Shown: one piece after another, positions 38,907-47,824 of the stretch
Position numbering within the stretch: position 1 is the first letter of the stretch
Layout: each line of letters starts with the position of its first letter
Assembly (NCBI GenBank): GCA_947652925.1
Contig: CANTEW010000001.1
Location: 1-64,000, forward strand
Direction of reading: 5' to 3'
Origin: an uncultured Lachnospiraceae bacterium
Lineage (GTDB): Bacteria > Bacillota > Clostridia > Lachnospirales > Lachnospiraceae
DNA length: 64,000 bases
Notes under the pieces: generated by a model
The model's database searches: none
What the model was told of the DNA's origin: nothing
Seen by the model: the letters and a program-made list of their open reading frames with translations, nothing else
Translations under genes and position numbers: made by a program

Positions 38907-39116
38907 ATGGGCAAAAAAAAAGAAAAAGAGATCAAATTGGATGAACTGACACCCCAGGAAAAATTAAAATATGAGATTGCGGAGGAACTGGGGCTTTTAG
39001 ACCAGGTTTTGGAAAATGGCTGGAAAAGCCTGCCGGCCAAAGATACGGGACGCATCGGAGGCCTGATGACCAGAAGGAAGAAAATGCTGGAAGATCCCCA
39101 GGATACATCCAAATAA
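38907..39116 (+). CDS. Small acid-soluble spore protein, alpha/beta-type (probable)
   Basis: 69 residues, highly charged. LKYEIAEELGLLDQVLENGW and GRIGGLMTRRKK match the layout of clostridial alpha/beta SASPs, which coat DNA in spores: an (F/Y)EIAxELG-like block near the germination-protease site and a GxxGGxM(T/V)(K/R)(R/K) DNA-binding block. RBS AAAAGGAG before ATG 38907. The identification rests on motif pattern only. Confidence 0.7.
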   Translation: MGKKKEKEIKLDELTPQEKLKYEIAEELGLLDQVLENGWKSLPAKDTGRIGGLMTRRKKMLEDPQDTSK

Positions 39117-39121
39117 CATTC

Positions 39122-39193
39122 CAGAACGTGTTTGAAAACCCACTGGATCCCACAAATATCTGATACGATCTGAGGTTTTAAAACACGCTGTAG
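39122..39193. repeat. Internal-deletion derivative of the type B element
   Basis: 72 bp with AGAACGTGTTTGAAAACC at one end and GGTTTTAAAACACGCT at the other. The interior CACAAATATCTGATACGATC corresponds to one flank of type B; the rest is missing. It lies just upstream of the PBP promoter. Confidence 0.75.
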
Positions 39194-39201
39194 AATAGGG
39201 C

Positions 39202-39230
39202 TTGCACAAAAACCTCCCCCTTTGTATAAT
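39202..39230 (+). promoter_or_regulatory. Promoter of the class A PBP gene
   Basis: TTGCAC and TATAAT with exactly 17 bases between, 29 bases before the start codon and followed by GTAAGGAGG. Confidence 0.8.
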
Positions 39231-39259
39231 AATCCATAGAAGAAGTAAGGAGGAATTGC

Positions 39260-41923
39260 ATGAATTACGGTAAAAAGTCAACGCTGAAAAAACGCAAAGC
39301 CCTCACTTCCCGTTCTTCTATGGTAGGAACGCGGGCCAATGTGTCTTTTATACGGATCTTATTTATGTCACTCATCACCCTGTGCGTCATGGGACTGTGC
39401 ATGGGGATCGGTTCTTTTAAGGGGATCATCGACAACGCCCCGGAAGTCTCAGAAGTCAACATCACCCCTCTGGGGGCAGCCACATTTGTTTACGATGAGG
39501 AGGGCAACAAGCTCCAAAAGCTGACTGCACCCAACTCTAACCGTATGCCTGTCGCCATGGAGCAGATCCCTGAAGATATGCAGCACGCAGTAGTCGCCAT
39601 CGAAGACGAGCGTTTCTACGAACACAACGGGATCGACGTGCGCGGTATCCTGCGGGCGGCTGTCCGCGGGATCACCAGCATGGATTTCTCCGAGGGCGCC
39701 AGCACGATCACCCAGCAGCTCTTAAAGAACAATGTATTTACCAACTGGACCAGCGAATCCAGCCAGATAGAAAAATTCAAGCGTAAGTTCCAGGAACAAT
39801 ACCTGGCCATACAGGTAGAAAAAGAACTGGGCGACAAAGACGTCATCTTAGAGAACTACCTGAACACCATCAACTTAGGGGCGGGCGCATACGGCGTACA
39901 AGCTGCCGCCCAGAGGTATTTCGGAAAAGATGTGTGGGACCTAAACCTTTCAGAATGTGCCACGATCGCCGGGATCACCCAGAACCCCACCCGGTACGAC
40001 CCGATCGTAAACCCATCAGAAAATGCCGACAGGCGTGAAGATGTCCTGGAACACATGTTGGAGCAGGGATATATCTCACAAGATCAATTTGACGAGGCCA
40101 TCAACGATAACGTATACGACCGCATCCAGAGCAACAATCAGATAGAAGAGGCCGAAGTCACTGTATATTCTTATTTTACAGACCATCTCACAGACGAAGT
40201 CATCAACGACCTGCAGACGCTGAAAGGATATTCCGAAAAAGACGCTGAAAATAAACTCTACAGCGGCGGTCTGCGGATCTACACTACTCAGAACCCTCAG
40301 ATCCAGAAGATCGTGGATGAAGAATATGCAGATCCGGCTAATTTCCCCGACAATGTGGAATATGCCCTGGACTACAGTCTGACCGTCCTCAACCCCAAAG
40401 GGGAAGAAGTCAACTACAGCAAAGAGATGATGACCATATATTTCCAGGACAACGAAGATCCGTCTTTTGACCTGTTGTTCGACTCCCCGGAAGAAGGCCA
40501 ATCCTACGTGGACCGATACCGGGCCGCCATCTTGAGCGACGGCAGCCAGCAGATCGCGGAACGGGTGAATTTCTCCCCGCAGCCTCAATCTTCCCTGACC
40601 ATCATCGACCAGAAGACCGGCCATGTAAAAGCGATCATGGGCGGCCGGGGGGAAAAATCCGCCAGCCTCACTTTGAACCGGGCCACTGACTCTACCCGAC
40701 AGCCGGGATCCACTTTCAAGATCCCCAGCACCTACGCACCGGCTCTGGACGCGCTGAACAAGACGCTGGCCACAACTTATGTAGACGAACCTTTCAAATA
40801 CGACGACGGCGCCCCCGTAAAAAATGCCGACAACACCTATCGGGGCGCCACCACCATCCGGAAAGCTATCCAGGATTCCACCAATGTGGTAGCTGTGAAA
40901 TGTCTCACAGAAGTAACGCCGCAGCTCGCCTACGAATATCTGCGCAATTTCGGCTTCAGCACGGTCATCGAGCGGGAGGTCCAGGAAAATGGGGACGTAT
41001 GGTCTGACCTTTATCAATCCATGGCACTGGGCGGGTTGACCCGGGGCGTGACGAACTTAGAACTCTGTGCCTCCTACGCGACGATCGCCAATGGAGGAAA
41101 ATATATCAAACCCACTTTTTACACGAAGATCACAGACGCAGACGGCAATGTGATCATCGACAAGACCACGGCCTCCACCACAGTGATCCGCGAAGCGACC
41201 GCATGGCTCTTGACCAGCGCTATGCAGGACGTTGTAAAATACGGGACTGCAACCTCTGTACAATTGCCCAATATGCCCGTGGCAGGAAAGACAGGTACGA
41301 CCGAATATTACGACAACCTATGGTTTGCCGGCTACACCCCCTATTACACCTGTACAACCTGGTCCGGATATGATAACAATGAAAAACTCCCCGATGGGTT
41401 CATGTATCGGAACTACCATAAAGTTTTATGGAAGAGCGTGATGGAACGCATCCACGAAGAACTGGAATACCAGGACTTCACCATGCCGGACAGTGTAGAA
41501 AAGGCGACGGTCTGCTCTGTCACCGGGAAGATGCCTTCCAATGGCTGCCCCACCGTTACAGAATATTTTGAGACAGCCGCCCTGCCCACAAGCCATTGTG
41601 ACGGGAGCCATTCAGGGGTAACAGTACCCACCCCGGCCAACACCATAACTGAGACACCTACACCCACGCCGTCTGAAACACCCACACCCACGGCATCACC
41701 CACGCCCACGCCTGAAGAGACAGACACGGACGAGGAGAGTGAAGGCCCTTCCGTTTCTGCCGACACCCCAGATCTTGGAGGCGATAGCGGCGGCGAGACG
41801 GGCGACACGCCTGACAGTGGCACAGAAGACGGGACTGAAGGGACGGGCGACACAGGAGACAGCAGTGATGATCCAGAGGGCGACGATAACGGGACTGACG
41901 AAGATGCCGGAGCGCCTATCTGA
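39260..41923 (+). CDS. Class A penicillin-binding protein (PBP1a-like)
   Basis: Bifunctional peptidoglycan glycosyltransferase and transpeptidase, 887 residues. One N-terminal membrane helix (about residues 30-50), GT51 domain with catalytic Glu115 (AIEDERFYEHNG) and STITQQLLKN, then the transpeptidase with Ser484 (QPGSTFKI), SxN in DSTN, and KTGTT. After about residue 790 comes a Thr/Pro-rich then Asp/Gly/Glu-rich tail of about 95 residues, probably disordered. Own promoter upstream. Confidence 0.95.
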   Translation: MNYGKKSTLKKRKALTSRSSMVGTRANVSFIRILFMSLITLCVMGLCMGIGSFKGIIDNAPEVSEVNITPLGAATFVYDEEGNKLQKLTAPNSNRMPVAMEQIPEDMQHAVVAIEDERFYEHNGIDVRGILRAAVRGITSMDFSEGASTITQQLLKNNVFTNWTSESSQIEKFKRKFQEQYLAIQVEKELGDKDVILENYLNTINLGAGAYGVQAAAQRYFGKDVWDLNLSECATIAGITQNPTRYDPIVNPSENADRREDVLEHMLEQGYISQDQFDEAINDNVYDRIQSNNQIEEAEVTVYSYFTDHLTDEVINDLQTLKGYSEKDAENKLYSGGLRIYTTQNPQIQKIVDEEYADPANFPDNVEYALDYSLTVLNPKGEEVNYSKEMMTIYFQDNEDPSFDLLFDSPEEGQSYVDRYRAAILSDGSQQIAERVNFSPQPQSSLTIIDQKTGHVKAIMGGRGEKSASLTLNRATDSTRQPGSTFKIPSTYAPALDALNKTLATTYVDEPFKYDDGAPVKNADNTYRGATTIRKAIQDSTNVVAVKCLTEVTPQLAYEYLRNFGFSTVIEREVQENGDVWSDLYQSMALGGLTRGVTNLELCASYATIANGGKYIKPTFYTKITDADGNVIIDKTTASTTVIREATAWLLTSAMQDVVKYGTATSVQLPNMPVAGKTGTTEYYDNLWFAGYTPYYTCTTWSGYDNNEKLPDGFMYRNYHKVLWKSVMERIHEELEYQDFTMPDSVEKATVCSVTGKMPSNGCPTVTEYFETAALPTSHCDGSHSGVTVPTPANTITETPTPTPSETPTPTASPTPTPEETDTDEESEGPSVSADTPDLGGDSGGETGDTPDSGTEDGTEGTGDTGDSSDDPEGDDNGTDEDAGAPI

Positions 41924-41940
41924 CAGACATAACGCAAGAC

Positions 41941-41970
41941 AACGGGACCCTATATCCGCAGGGTCCCGTT
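41941..41970. terminator. Bidirectional terminator between PBP and uracil-DNA glycosylase genes
   Basis: Perfect 11-bp stem AACGGGACCCT / AGGGTCCCGTT with an 8-base loop between convergent genes. Confidence 0.75.
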
Positions 41971-41971
41971 C

Positions 41972-42535
41972 TTACTCTAAAGTACCGCCTCTCCATTTTC
42001 TCACGACCTCGCTAAGATCCTCCATCACGATTTCATACTTAGACGGATCCCGCAAGATCGCCGAGGGATGATATGTGGCAGTCAACGCGCAGTTTTTCCG
42101 ATATGTCCAGGTACCATGCTGCCTGGTGATCTTAAGATCCGGCGAGATGATACGCTGCGCAGCGACCCGCCCAAGACAGACAATGATCTTAGGCTTGAGA
42201 AGGAACGTTTCATATTTCAGATACGGCAGGCATGCCTGTACTTCCTCCGCTCTGGGATCACGGTTGCCCGGAGGATGGCATTTTAAGATATTGGTAATGT
42301 AGATCTCCTCCCGTGTTATCCCATGATCCCCCAGTAGACTATCTAATATCTCCCCGGAACGCCCCACAAATGGCATCCCCTGCTGATCTTCCTGTCCTCC
42401 TGGTGCTTCAGCGATCAGCATAAGAGCCGCCTGGTGATCCCCGCGCCCCATAACAGGCCGATGCCTGGTCTGGCTCAATGGACAGTGGGTACAGGCGGCA
42501 ATGTGCTGTTCAATATCATTCCATGTATACTGCAT
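41972..42535 (-). CDS. Family 4 uracil-DNA glycosylase
   Basis: Removes uracil from DNA. 187 residues with a [4Fe-4S] cluster expected from Cys15, Cys18 (CTHCPL) and a later pair spaced by 17 residues (CLPYLK...IIVC). Motif A reads AEAPGGQEDQQGMPFVG and motif B TYHPSAILRDP. ATG 42535 has GAGAGGAGGG upstream. Full length for the family. Confidence 0.93.
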   Translation of the reverse strand: MQYTWNDIEQHIAACTHCPLSQTRHRPVMGRGDHQAALMLIAEAPGGQEDQQGMPFVGRSGEILDSLLGDHGITREEIYITNILKCHPPGNRDPRAEEVQACLPYLKYETFLLKPKIIVCLGRVAAQRIISPDLKITRQHGTWTYRKNCALTATYHPSAILRDPSKYEIVMEDLSEVVRKWRGGTLE

Positions 42536-42670
42536 AGACCCTCCTCTCTCCATACATATTTTAACGACATTATACACATAAACATCGAAAAAAGCAAAGT
42601 CCTGCACAAGTTTTAAATATTGAGGACTCACCTTTTTTGTTGTATTTGGGGATGCAGAACGGCTGTTGAT

Positions 42671-42840
42671 GTGGATAGGCATCGTTTACAAAAACCAGAG
42701 AAAGAGACCATCCACACGATCTCCTTCTCTGGTCTCACTTATACACAAGATCAAAAAATAGATCTCAGTATTTTTAACAATAATTTAAAAGGAAGAGTGG
42801 ACAGTGACCCTGTAGATAAAAGCGGCAAAGATCCATATGA
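42671..42840 (+). other. Possible small or truncated ORF
   Basis: Open frame from GTG 42671 reading KPEKETIHTISFSGLTYTQ, then KIDLSIFNNNLKGRVDSDPV and DKSGKDPYDL before it runs into the terminator hairpin. No ribosome binding site is evident. Its DSDPVDK block resembles the frame ending at 37031. Otherwise the 42536-42881 gap holds only AT-rich sequence and the terminator below. Confidence 0.3.
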
Positions 42841-42850
42841 CCTTTGCCGC
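42822..42850 (-). terminator. Terminator of the selenium operon
   Basis: Perfect 9-bp stem GCGGCAAAG / CTTTGCCGC, followed on the minus strand by TTTTATCT. Placed 32 bases after the DUF3343 stop. Confidence 0.8.
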
Positions 42851-42881
42851 CTTTATCTGTTCTATCCTGCCTTTTCCTTGC

Positions 42882-43118
42882 TCATATCATACACTCATGC
42901 AGAGCTTCTTTTTCGATACCTGTTTTGCGCATCGCATCCACGATCCGCTCCCGTTCTTCGAGGGGCGCACACCATGATATCCCACAGCCTGCCGAGATCA
43001 TACGCGGGACAGGGACGATGCGTCCGGGGATATGGTACCTCTTACATGTCTTCTCCATCGCCATCGCATCTGCAGTTGTATGGAAAGTCACGAGCAGCCT
43101 TAACTCTTTCTTCCTCAT
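42882..43118 (-). CDS. DUF3343 protein, putative Se/S carrier
   Basis: 78 residues. FHTTADAMAMEKTCKRYHIPGRIVPVPR and SAGCGISW are the family's conserved blocks, with Cys near the Gly motif. DUF3343 genes commonly sit beside yedF and yedE in organisms that use selenium, and may carry sulfur or selenium; this is inferred from context. Confidence 0.85.
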   Translation of the reverse strand: MRKKELRLLVTFHTTADAMAMEKTCKRYHIPGRIVPVPRMISAGCGISWCAPLEERERIVDAMRKTGIEKEALHECMI

Positions 43119-43123
43119 GACAG

Positions 43124-43327
43124 CTATCCGATCACTATCTCAAAATATCCATCTTTCTCAGTGGCAGTGGAACTTTTGCCATGATCTTTGGCATATTTCT
43201 CGATATTCATCTTCTGATGAGGCTCTGTTACCAGGATCTTGACTGGTCCTGCAGCATCCTTGACCGCTTCCGCAGTGAGCATCACCGGCTCCGGACAAGA
43301 AAGCCCTCTCACGTCTACTTCTTTCAT
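43124..43327 (-). CDS. TusA/YedF-type sulfurtransferase-like protein
   Basis: 67 residues. MKEVDVRGLSCPEPVMLT holds the CPxP motif of SirA/TusA/YedF proteins, whose Cys can carry persulfide or perselenide. ATG 43327 is best spaced behind GGAAGG. Selenium-cluster YedF proteins are often longer with a second domain; here only the TusA-like domain exists, followed by a separate DUF3343 gene. Confidence 0.88.
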   Translation of the reverse strand: MKEVDVRGLSCPEPVMLTAEAVKDAAGPVKILVTEPHQKMNIEKYAKDHGKSSTATEKDGYFEIVIG

Positions 43328-43332
43328 GGTCA

Positions 43333-44430
43333 TCACCTTCCTTTCTCTCTCTTACATGTAAATGCGATCACAAAGCATGCGATGATACAGATGATGCATG
43401 CTACTTTGCCATGCAGCGGCACTGCACCCGCTACGATCTCCTGCGTCTCAGCATCCAGGGCCGTCCCACTCGCCGCAAGGCCAAGATTATGGCACAAGGC
43501 TGCTCCCACGAACATCCCCATGACGGTCACAGCCGAATCCGAAGAACCCTGTCCCGCAAGGATCAGCTGGCGCAAGGGGCATCCCCCTGCAAGTGTTGCC
43601 GCGAACCCCACTGTATACATACCGAGGATATTCCACAGATGATCAGAATGGGCAATGATCCCCGGGGTATTGAAGCCAGCTACAAAACGTCCCGTAGCCA
43701 GGTTGAAGATCAGCATCACCACAAATAACCCCGCGATCACACTGAACAAGTCGAAGTTCTTCATCAGGATGATATCGCGGATACTCCCCGCAAAACACAT
43801 CCTCGCCTTCTGCGCGACCGCTCCAAAGAGCAGTCCGCCGATCAGCGACGCGATGATCGGCGCATGCATACTCCCCGGCCCGGCCTGGCTCACTTTAAGG
43901 AGCGAAGGGATCAGCGCCAGGACCAGGATGCCCACCATCAACACCGGGAGTATCATACCACCTACTTGGCCGACCGTATGCGCCCTGCCGAGGCTGAACC
44001 CCTTCTTGAGGGCGAACACGCCTGTGCCCACTCCGAGGATAAAGCCGATCAATGCGACCCATGCATTCAGATCGCCGGCAGACATACGGATCACCATACG
44101 CAGCGGACATCCCAGGAATACAAGGGATCCGATCACTATGATCATCCCAAGGACAAAGCGGACCATGGGAGATGATCCTCCTGTAGAGCAATATTCTTTT
44201 GTCGCGATCGCGATGATAAATGCCCCCAGCACCAGTCCAATGATCTCAGGCCTTGCATACTGCACCACCTCTGCCTGATGCATCCCCAAGGCACCCGCCG
44301 TATCACGGATAAAACACGCGATACAGAATGCCATATTTGCCGGATTACCCATGAACGCGAGACATGCCGCTACAAGTCCGCAGATCACACCGGCAAGTGC
44401 CAGTTTCTTTTTTGAATCTGATAAATCCAT
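43333..44430 (-). CDS. yedE: YedE-family selenium/sulfur transporter
   Basis: 365-residue membrane protein with the YeeE/YedE double repeat. Conserved Cys motifs: FIRDTAGALG region with CIACF, LGCPLRM, ARMCFAGSIRD and AGGCPLRQL. In Clostridia this gene with yedF and DUF3343 marks a selenium metabolism cluster, probably importing a reduced selenium or sulfur species. First gene of the operon; RBS AGGAGG. Confidence 0.92.
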   Translation of the reverse strand: MDLSDSKKKLALAGVICGLVAACLAFMGNPANMAFCIACFIRDTAGALGMHQAEVVQYARPEIIGLVLGAFIIAIATKEYCSTGGSSPMVRFVLGMIIVIGSLVFLGCPLRMVIRMSAGDLNAWVALIGFILGVGTGVFALKKGFSLGRAHTVGQVGGMILPVLMVGILVLALIPSLLKVSQAGPGSMHAPIIASLIGGLLFGAVAQKARMCFAGSIRDIILMKNFDLFSVIAGLFVVMLIFNLATGRFVAGFNTPGIIAHSDHLWNILGMYTVGFAATLAGGCPLRQLILAGQGSSDSAVTVMGMFVGAALCHNLGLAASGTALDAETQEIVAGAVPLHGKVACIICIIACFVIAFTCKREKGR

Positions 44431-44655
44431 TTAGTCCTCCTATCTCTTCATTTGTTTTTTTGATACTTTGCATACAACATCCCCATATTGATGGATGGAG
44501 TACCAGCGTCACATTTCCTCACTGTCCCAAGAGCCTAATATATAAGCGGTACACAAGGTCCTCCTGGTCTCCCAGAGATACTATATCCTTCCCTTACATA
44601 CATGCCACCGGTCCCCTGCGGTCCGTTCCGGGCCCGGCGGCGCTTTTGATATCCT
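44431..44655. other. Non-coding leader of the yedE operon
   Basis: No intact gene. GC-rich inverted-looking sequence (about 44605-44645) could fold. It was checked for a selenocysteine tRNA because of the operon; no acceptor stem or CCA-bearing cloverleaf could be drawn. Confidence 0.4.
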
Positions 44656-44760
44656 CTATGTAAACACGACCTGCCCTGGATCTGTACCACCCACCATCCG
44701 GCAGATCCTCTCTCTCGTATCATAAATGATCCTGGAGGCCTTCAGTGAAGCTTGGTATTT
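44656..44760 (-). pseudogene. Remnant of a cysteine desulfurase / selenocysteine lyase-like gene
   Basis: The minus strand encodes about 33 residues, ASLKASRIIYDTRERICRMV then GGTDPGQVVFT, ending in TAG. This matches the segment of class V aminotransferase-fold cysteine desulfurases just before the conserved ATEALN region. Both ends are missing. Such genes frequently accompany yedE/yedF/DUF3343, so the operon probably lost this member. Confidence 0.65.
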
Positions 44761-44814
44761 TATAGTATATCCTATCTGATAGCATTTGTAAAGTTTTTTT
44801 GGACCAGCGATCCC

Positions 44815-45974
44815 TCAAAAATAGCTAAATACCAGCACTGCCGGGATCAGGAGGATGATCTGGCGGCATAAGGAAATGACCGCCGCCGGGACCGGTTTTC
44901 CGATCGACTGAAAAAAGATACCTATCACAGCGCCCGCCGGGATCAGGAAACAGGCTGACAGATATATCCGGAAACACTTTACCGCAAATTCCTGATAAAG
45001 ATCCGATCCTTGTCCGAAAATGTTGATGATCGCTCCCATAATCATATCCCCAGATCGGCTGCGTACCTGTTGCGATCCCAATGACAATAGATATGAGCAG
45101 CTGGTTCACCTTCATGTCGATACCCAGCACAGCCAGCGGGATATCCGCCCCGTATTTTGAACGCGCTCCATACCGCACGAGTACATTATTTACGACAGTC
45201 ATCACAATGACCAGCGCAAACTGTGTGATAAAACTGGATGCGCCAAAGGAGATGACTTTTTTGCAGCTTTCCAGATCAGGGATAAGGTCCTGTTTTTTTA
45301 ATCTGATCGTTTTAAACCGGAACAAGCATACAATGAAAAATGCTGCGTTCAATATCTGACCTATGATCGTCGCCAGTGCCGCGCCCTTTACACCCCCATC
45401 CAAATGCAAAAATAAATACAGGGTCCAGGATAAGGTTCGTCACACAGCCGATCAATAGACCTGCCATGCTTGCATTGGGCCGCCCGTCTGCCCGGATGAT
45501 ACTGCTAAAAGCGATGCAGATCGCGGATGCCGGAAATCCCAGCACAATGATCCGTCCATAATCAATGGAATATCCAATATTGCTGTCGGTCGCACCGAAA
45601 AGCCAGCAGACTGGCTCCATAAACAACTCAAACAAGAGCAGAAAAAGGAACCCAAACCCTATTATCAGTGAGATCGCATTGCCAACGCCTTTTTCTGCTG
45701 ACTCTTTCTCATGCTCCCCAAGATCCAGACTCATATGTGCCGCCGCGCCGTCGCCGATCATCTGTCCGACCGCGATAGTCGCTGTCGTCAGCGGCATGAT
45801 GACATTCGTCGCCGCATTTCCCAGATAGCCCACGCCCTGCCCGATAAATACCTGATCCACCATGTTATAAAGGGCGTTTACAACAAGGGAGATAACGCTC
45901 GGCACCGCATAGCGTACCATGAGCCTGCCCATCCGCTCCGTGCTGAGCGGATCCACTTCTGTTACATTGTCCAT
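44815..45974 (-). pseudogene. Broken MATE exporter, partner of MarR at 46081
   Basis: Family features are clear: ALYNMVDQVFIGQGVGYLGN, IRADGRPNASM and LDPVFIFAFG. The frame shifts near 45400 (after FIFAFGWG; it resumes as GVKGAALATIIGQ). A second disruption near 45040 destroys the WGYDYG region, and the frame resumes at GAIINIFGQGSDLY. The C-terminal helix pair is missing; the gene ends against the desulfurase fragment. Start 45974 (MDNVTEVDPLSTERM) follows GAGGTAG. It lies downstream of marR on the same strand. Confidence 0.85.
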
Positions 45975-46023
45975 ATACTTTCTACCTCTATTTTGTCCAT
46001 ACAGGTATGTACCTGCCATTTAA

Positions 46024-46035
46024 GTCGTAAACGAC
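46024..46035. promoter_or_regulatory. Palindromic operator upstream of the broken MATE gene
   Basis: GTCGTAAACGAC, with flanks extending the symmetry (TTTAA left, ATAAA right). The half-site TTTATGTCGT is shared with the palindrome before marR at 46511. Likely site of the MarR protein. Confidence 0.65.
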
Positions 46036-46080
46036 ATAAATACCCAAGATAAAGCGTACCCTGTTATAATGGGTACATCC

Positions 46081-46494
46081 TTATCTGCTTATATTTCCAA
46101 GTACTTTTCGGATCACATGAGAAAACATCTCCTGCTCATCCTCCGTCACCCCGCAAAATGCATATTCACTGATAGCAGATATCTTTTCTTCTATCTGCTC
46201 ATACATTTCGCTGTTCTTCTCCGCAAGGAAAACTCTCTTAAAACGTTTGTCCGCTTCCAACGGCTGAGTGTAAATGATCTTCTTTTCTTCTAAACGCGCC
46301 AGTATGCTGCTGACAGTCGGATGTGTCAGACCAAGATTTTCTTCAATGTTCCTCTGGCAAATTTCCGCATCCCTATTCTTATTCAGAAATCCGATAACAG
46401 TGGCCTGTGTATACGTGATCCCCAGCTCTGCCATCTCCTGATTCAAGATCCTTTCAAAAGCAGTATTCAGGATCTTTATAGGCATTAGATCCAT
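46081..46494 (-). CDS. MarR family regulator (first MATE system)
   Basis: 137 residues, winged-helix fold: RNIEENLGLTHPTVSSILARLEEKKI is the recognition region and EADKRFKRVFL the wing. ATG 46494 has TGGAGGAC upstream; the ATG at 46506 is less well placed. Palindromes with a shared half-site lie before this gene and before its MATE partner, so it probably represses both. Intact although its target gene is broken. Confidence 0.9.
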   Translation of the reverse strand: MDLMPIKILNTAFERILNQEMAELGITYTQATVIGFLNKNRDAEICQRNIEENLGLTHPTVSSILARLEEKKIIYTQPLEADKRFKRVFLAEKNSEMYEQIEEKISAISEYAFCGVTEDEQEMFSHVIRKVLGNISR

Positions 46495-46510
46495 AGTGTC
46501 CTCCATTTAT

Positions 46511-46522
46511 GTCGTATACAAC
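46511..46522. promoter_or_regulatory. Palindromic operator upstream of marR
   Basis: GTCGTATACAAC, one mismatch from symmetry, with left flank TTTAT identical to one half-site of 46024-46035. It lies about 17 bases before the marR start codon. Confidence 0.65.
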
Positions 46523-46559
46523 TCATTATATATCTTTTTCTCTCCAATGTCAATCTGCC

Positions 46560-46650
46560 ACCGCTACGCCCCATTCCTCCGCCTTGCAGAGTGACAAGAT
46601 ATCCGGCACACTTTATTACAGAAGTCAGCTTGTCGACACACTGACTTTCT
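46560..46650. repeat. Type D repeat remnant
   Basis: ACCGCTACG, CATTCCTCCGCCTTGCAGAG and TTTATTACAGAAGTCA blocks match 60534-60602 nearly base for base. The right end carries AGCTTGTCGACAC, the inverse of the type D end at 50861. Confidence 0.75.
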
Positions 46651-46664
46651 ATACTTGTATCATT

Positions 46665-47824
46665 TTAGCTTTTCATTTCCCGCAGGCCGGTTTCCTGTTT
46701 CTGCATTTTATCCAGCTTACGCAGTAAGGGGATCCCTATCAGTATTCCAAGTATTGTCGTGCATATATCAGCGCCCATCTGTGCGTGCAGTAATCCGTCA
46801 AGCCCCCACAGCCGGTCAAACAGATACAGAAACGGAATAGATACAGAAACGGAATATTAAAGAGGCACTGGCGTCCGAGATTTACCATCATGGCACGCAC
46901 GGCATCCCCTGTCGCCTGAAAGGTACACATCATGCACATCTGTATCGCCATAAAAGGCACCACCCATGCATATGCCCGCAAAAATGCAACGCCGACTCCA
47001 ATGATCTGCGCATCGCTTGTAAACGCCTTTACAAAAGCCGGTGCAAGCCACAAAAACGGTACCAGCAGTACCAGACACAGACAGGTCCCGGACAGGATCG
47101 TAAATCTCAATGCAGAAAGCATCCGTTTGATCCGGTCTGCACCATAATTATATCCGGCAAAAGGCATATAACCGGAGACATACCCCACCGTGATCATAAA
47201 TACCATATTGATCAGTTTTCCAGCGACTCCATACGCCGAGATCACATGATCGCCATATCCCACAGCCAGATTATTCAGGAGTATATTAGAAAAACTCATA
47301 ATGATCTGGGAAACAGAGTTTGGCAGCCCTATCTTTAACACTTCCTGAAAGATCTTTGCACTGGGTTTAAGATCATGGAACGCAATGGAAAGGGATGTCT
47401 TTCCTTTCAGGAATACAGCTATATAATAAAGCACTGCAAAAAAATTGCCGATGATCGTTGCTCAGGCCGCTCCGGCCGCCCCCTGATGCAGAAAGAGTAT
47501 GAAGACCGGATCCAGAATGATATTCAGCACTGTACCAATGACCATCCCGATCACAGCCTTCTGGACCTGCCCTTCCGAGCGCAGCAGGGCGGGCAGGATG
47601 ATCTGCAATGTCATGACAAAGCTGCATCCGACGATGATGTACAGATACGATCTGGTCGGCGCTATCGTATCTGCGCTCGCTCCCAGCATATGGAGGATAG
47701 GTTCCATGAACAAAAGACACAGGACAGACATTGCCAATGTGATAGCCACAGACACATAGACGGAAACAGCACTCGTCCGACGGGCTTCTTCTTCGTTCCC
47801 CATCCCCAATAGGGCAATGATCAA
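46665..47824 (-). pseudogene. Broken MATE exporter, partner of TetR at 47817
   Basis: Three lesions. The N-terminal 60-70 residues are gone: the frame begins at IIALLGMGNEEEARR. An in-frame TGA stands at 47462-47464 where relatives have Trp (GAA-stop-ATIIGN). A 17-bp tandem duplication at 46822-46855 shifts the frame near the end; in the restored frame the protein would end ADICTTILGILIGIPLLRKL and reach TAA at 46665. The rest has normal motifs (LDPVFILFL, MPFAGYNYGADR). Confidence 0.88.
46822..46855. repeat. 17-bp perfect tandem duplication
   Basis: AGATACAGAAACGGAAT occurs twice, head to tail (46822-46838 and 46839-46855), inside the MATE gene. Seventeen is not a multiple of three, so it frameshifts the gene; removing one copy restores a MATE-like C-terminus. 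Confidence 0.95.

Noticed and set aside
40076..41017. 313-codon frame opposite the PBP gene
   Set aside because: Lies wholly inside the transpeptidase domain of the PBP on the other strand; no plausible start signal or recognisable domain.
44560..44660. Possible selenocysteine tRNA upstream of the yedE operon
   Set aside because: No complete acceptor, D, anticodon and T stems could be drawn on either strand; part of the segment instead encodes a desulfurase fragment.
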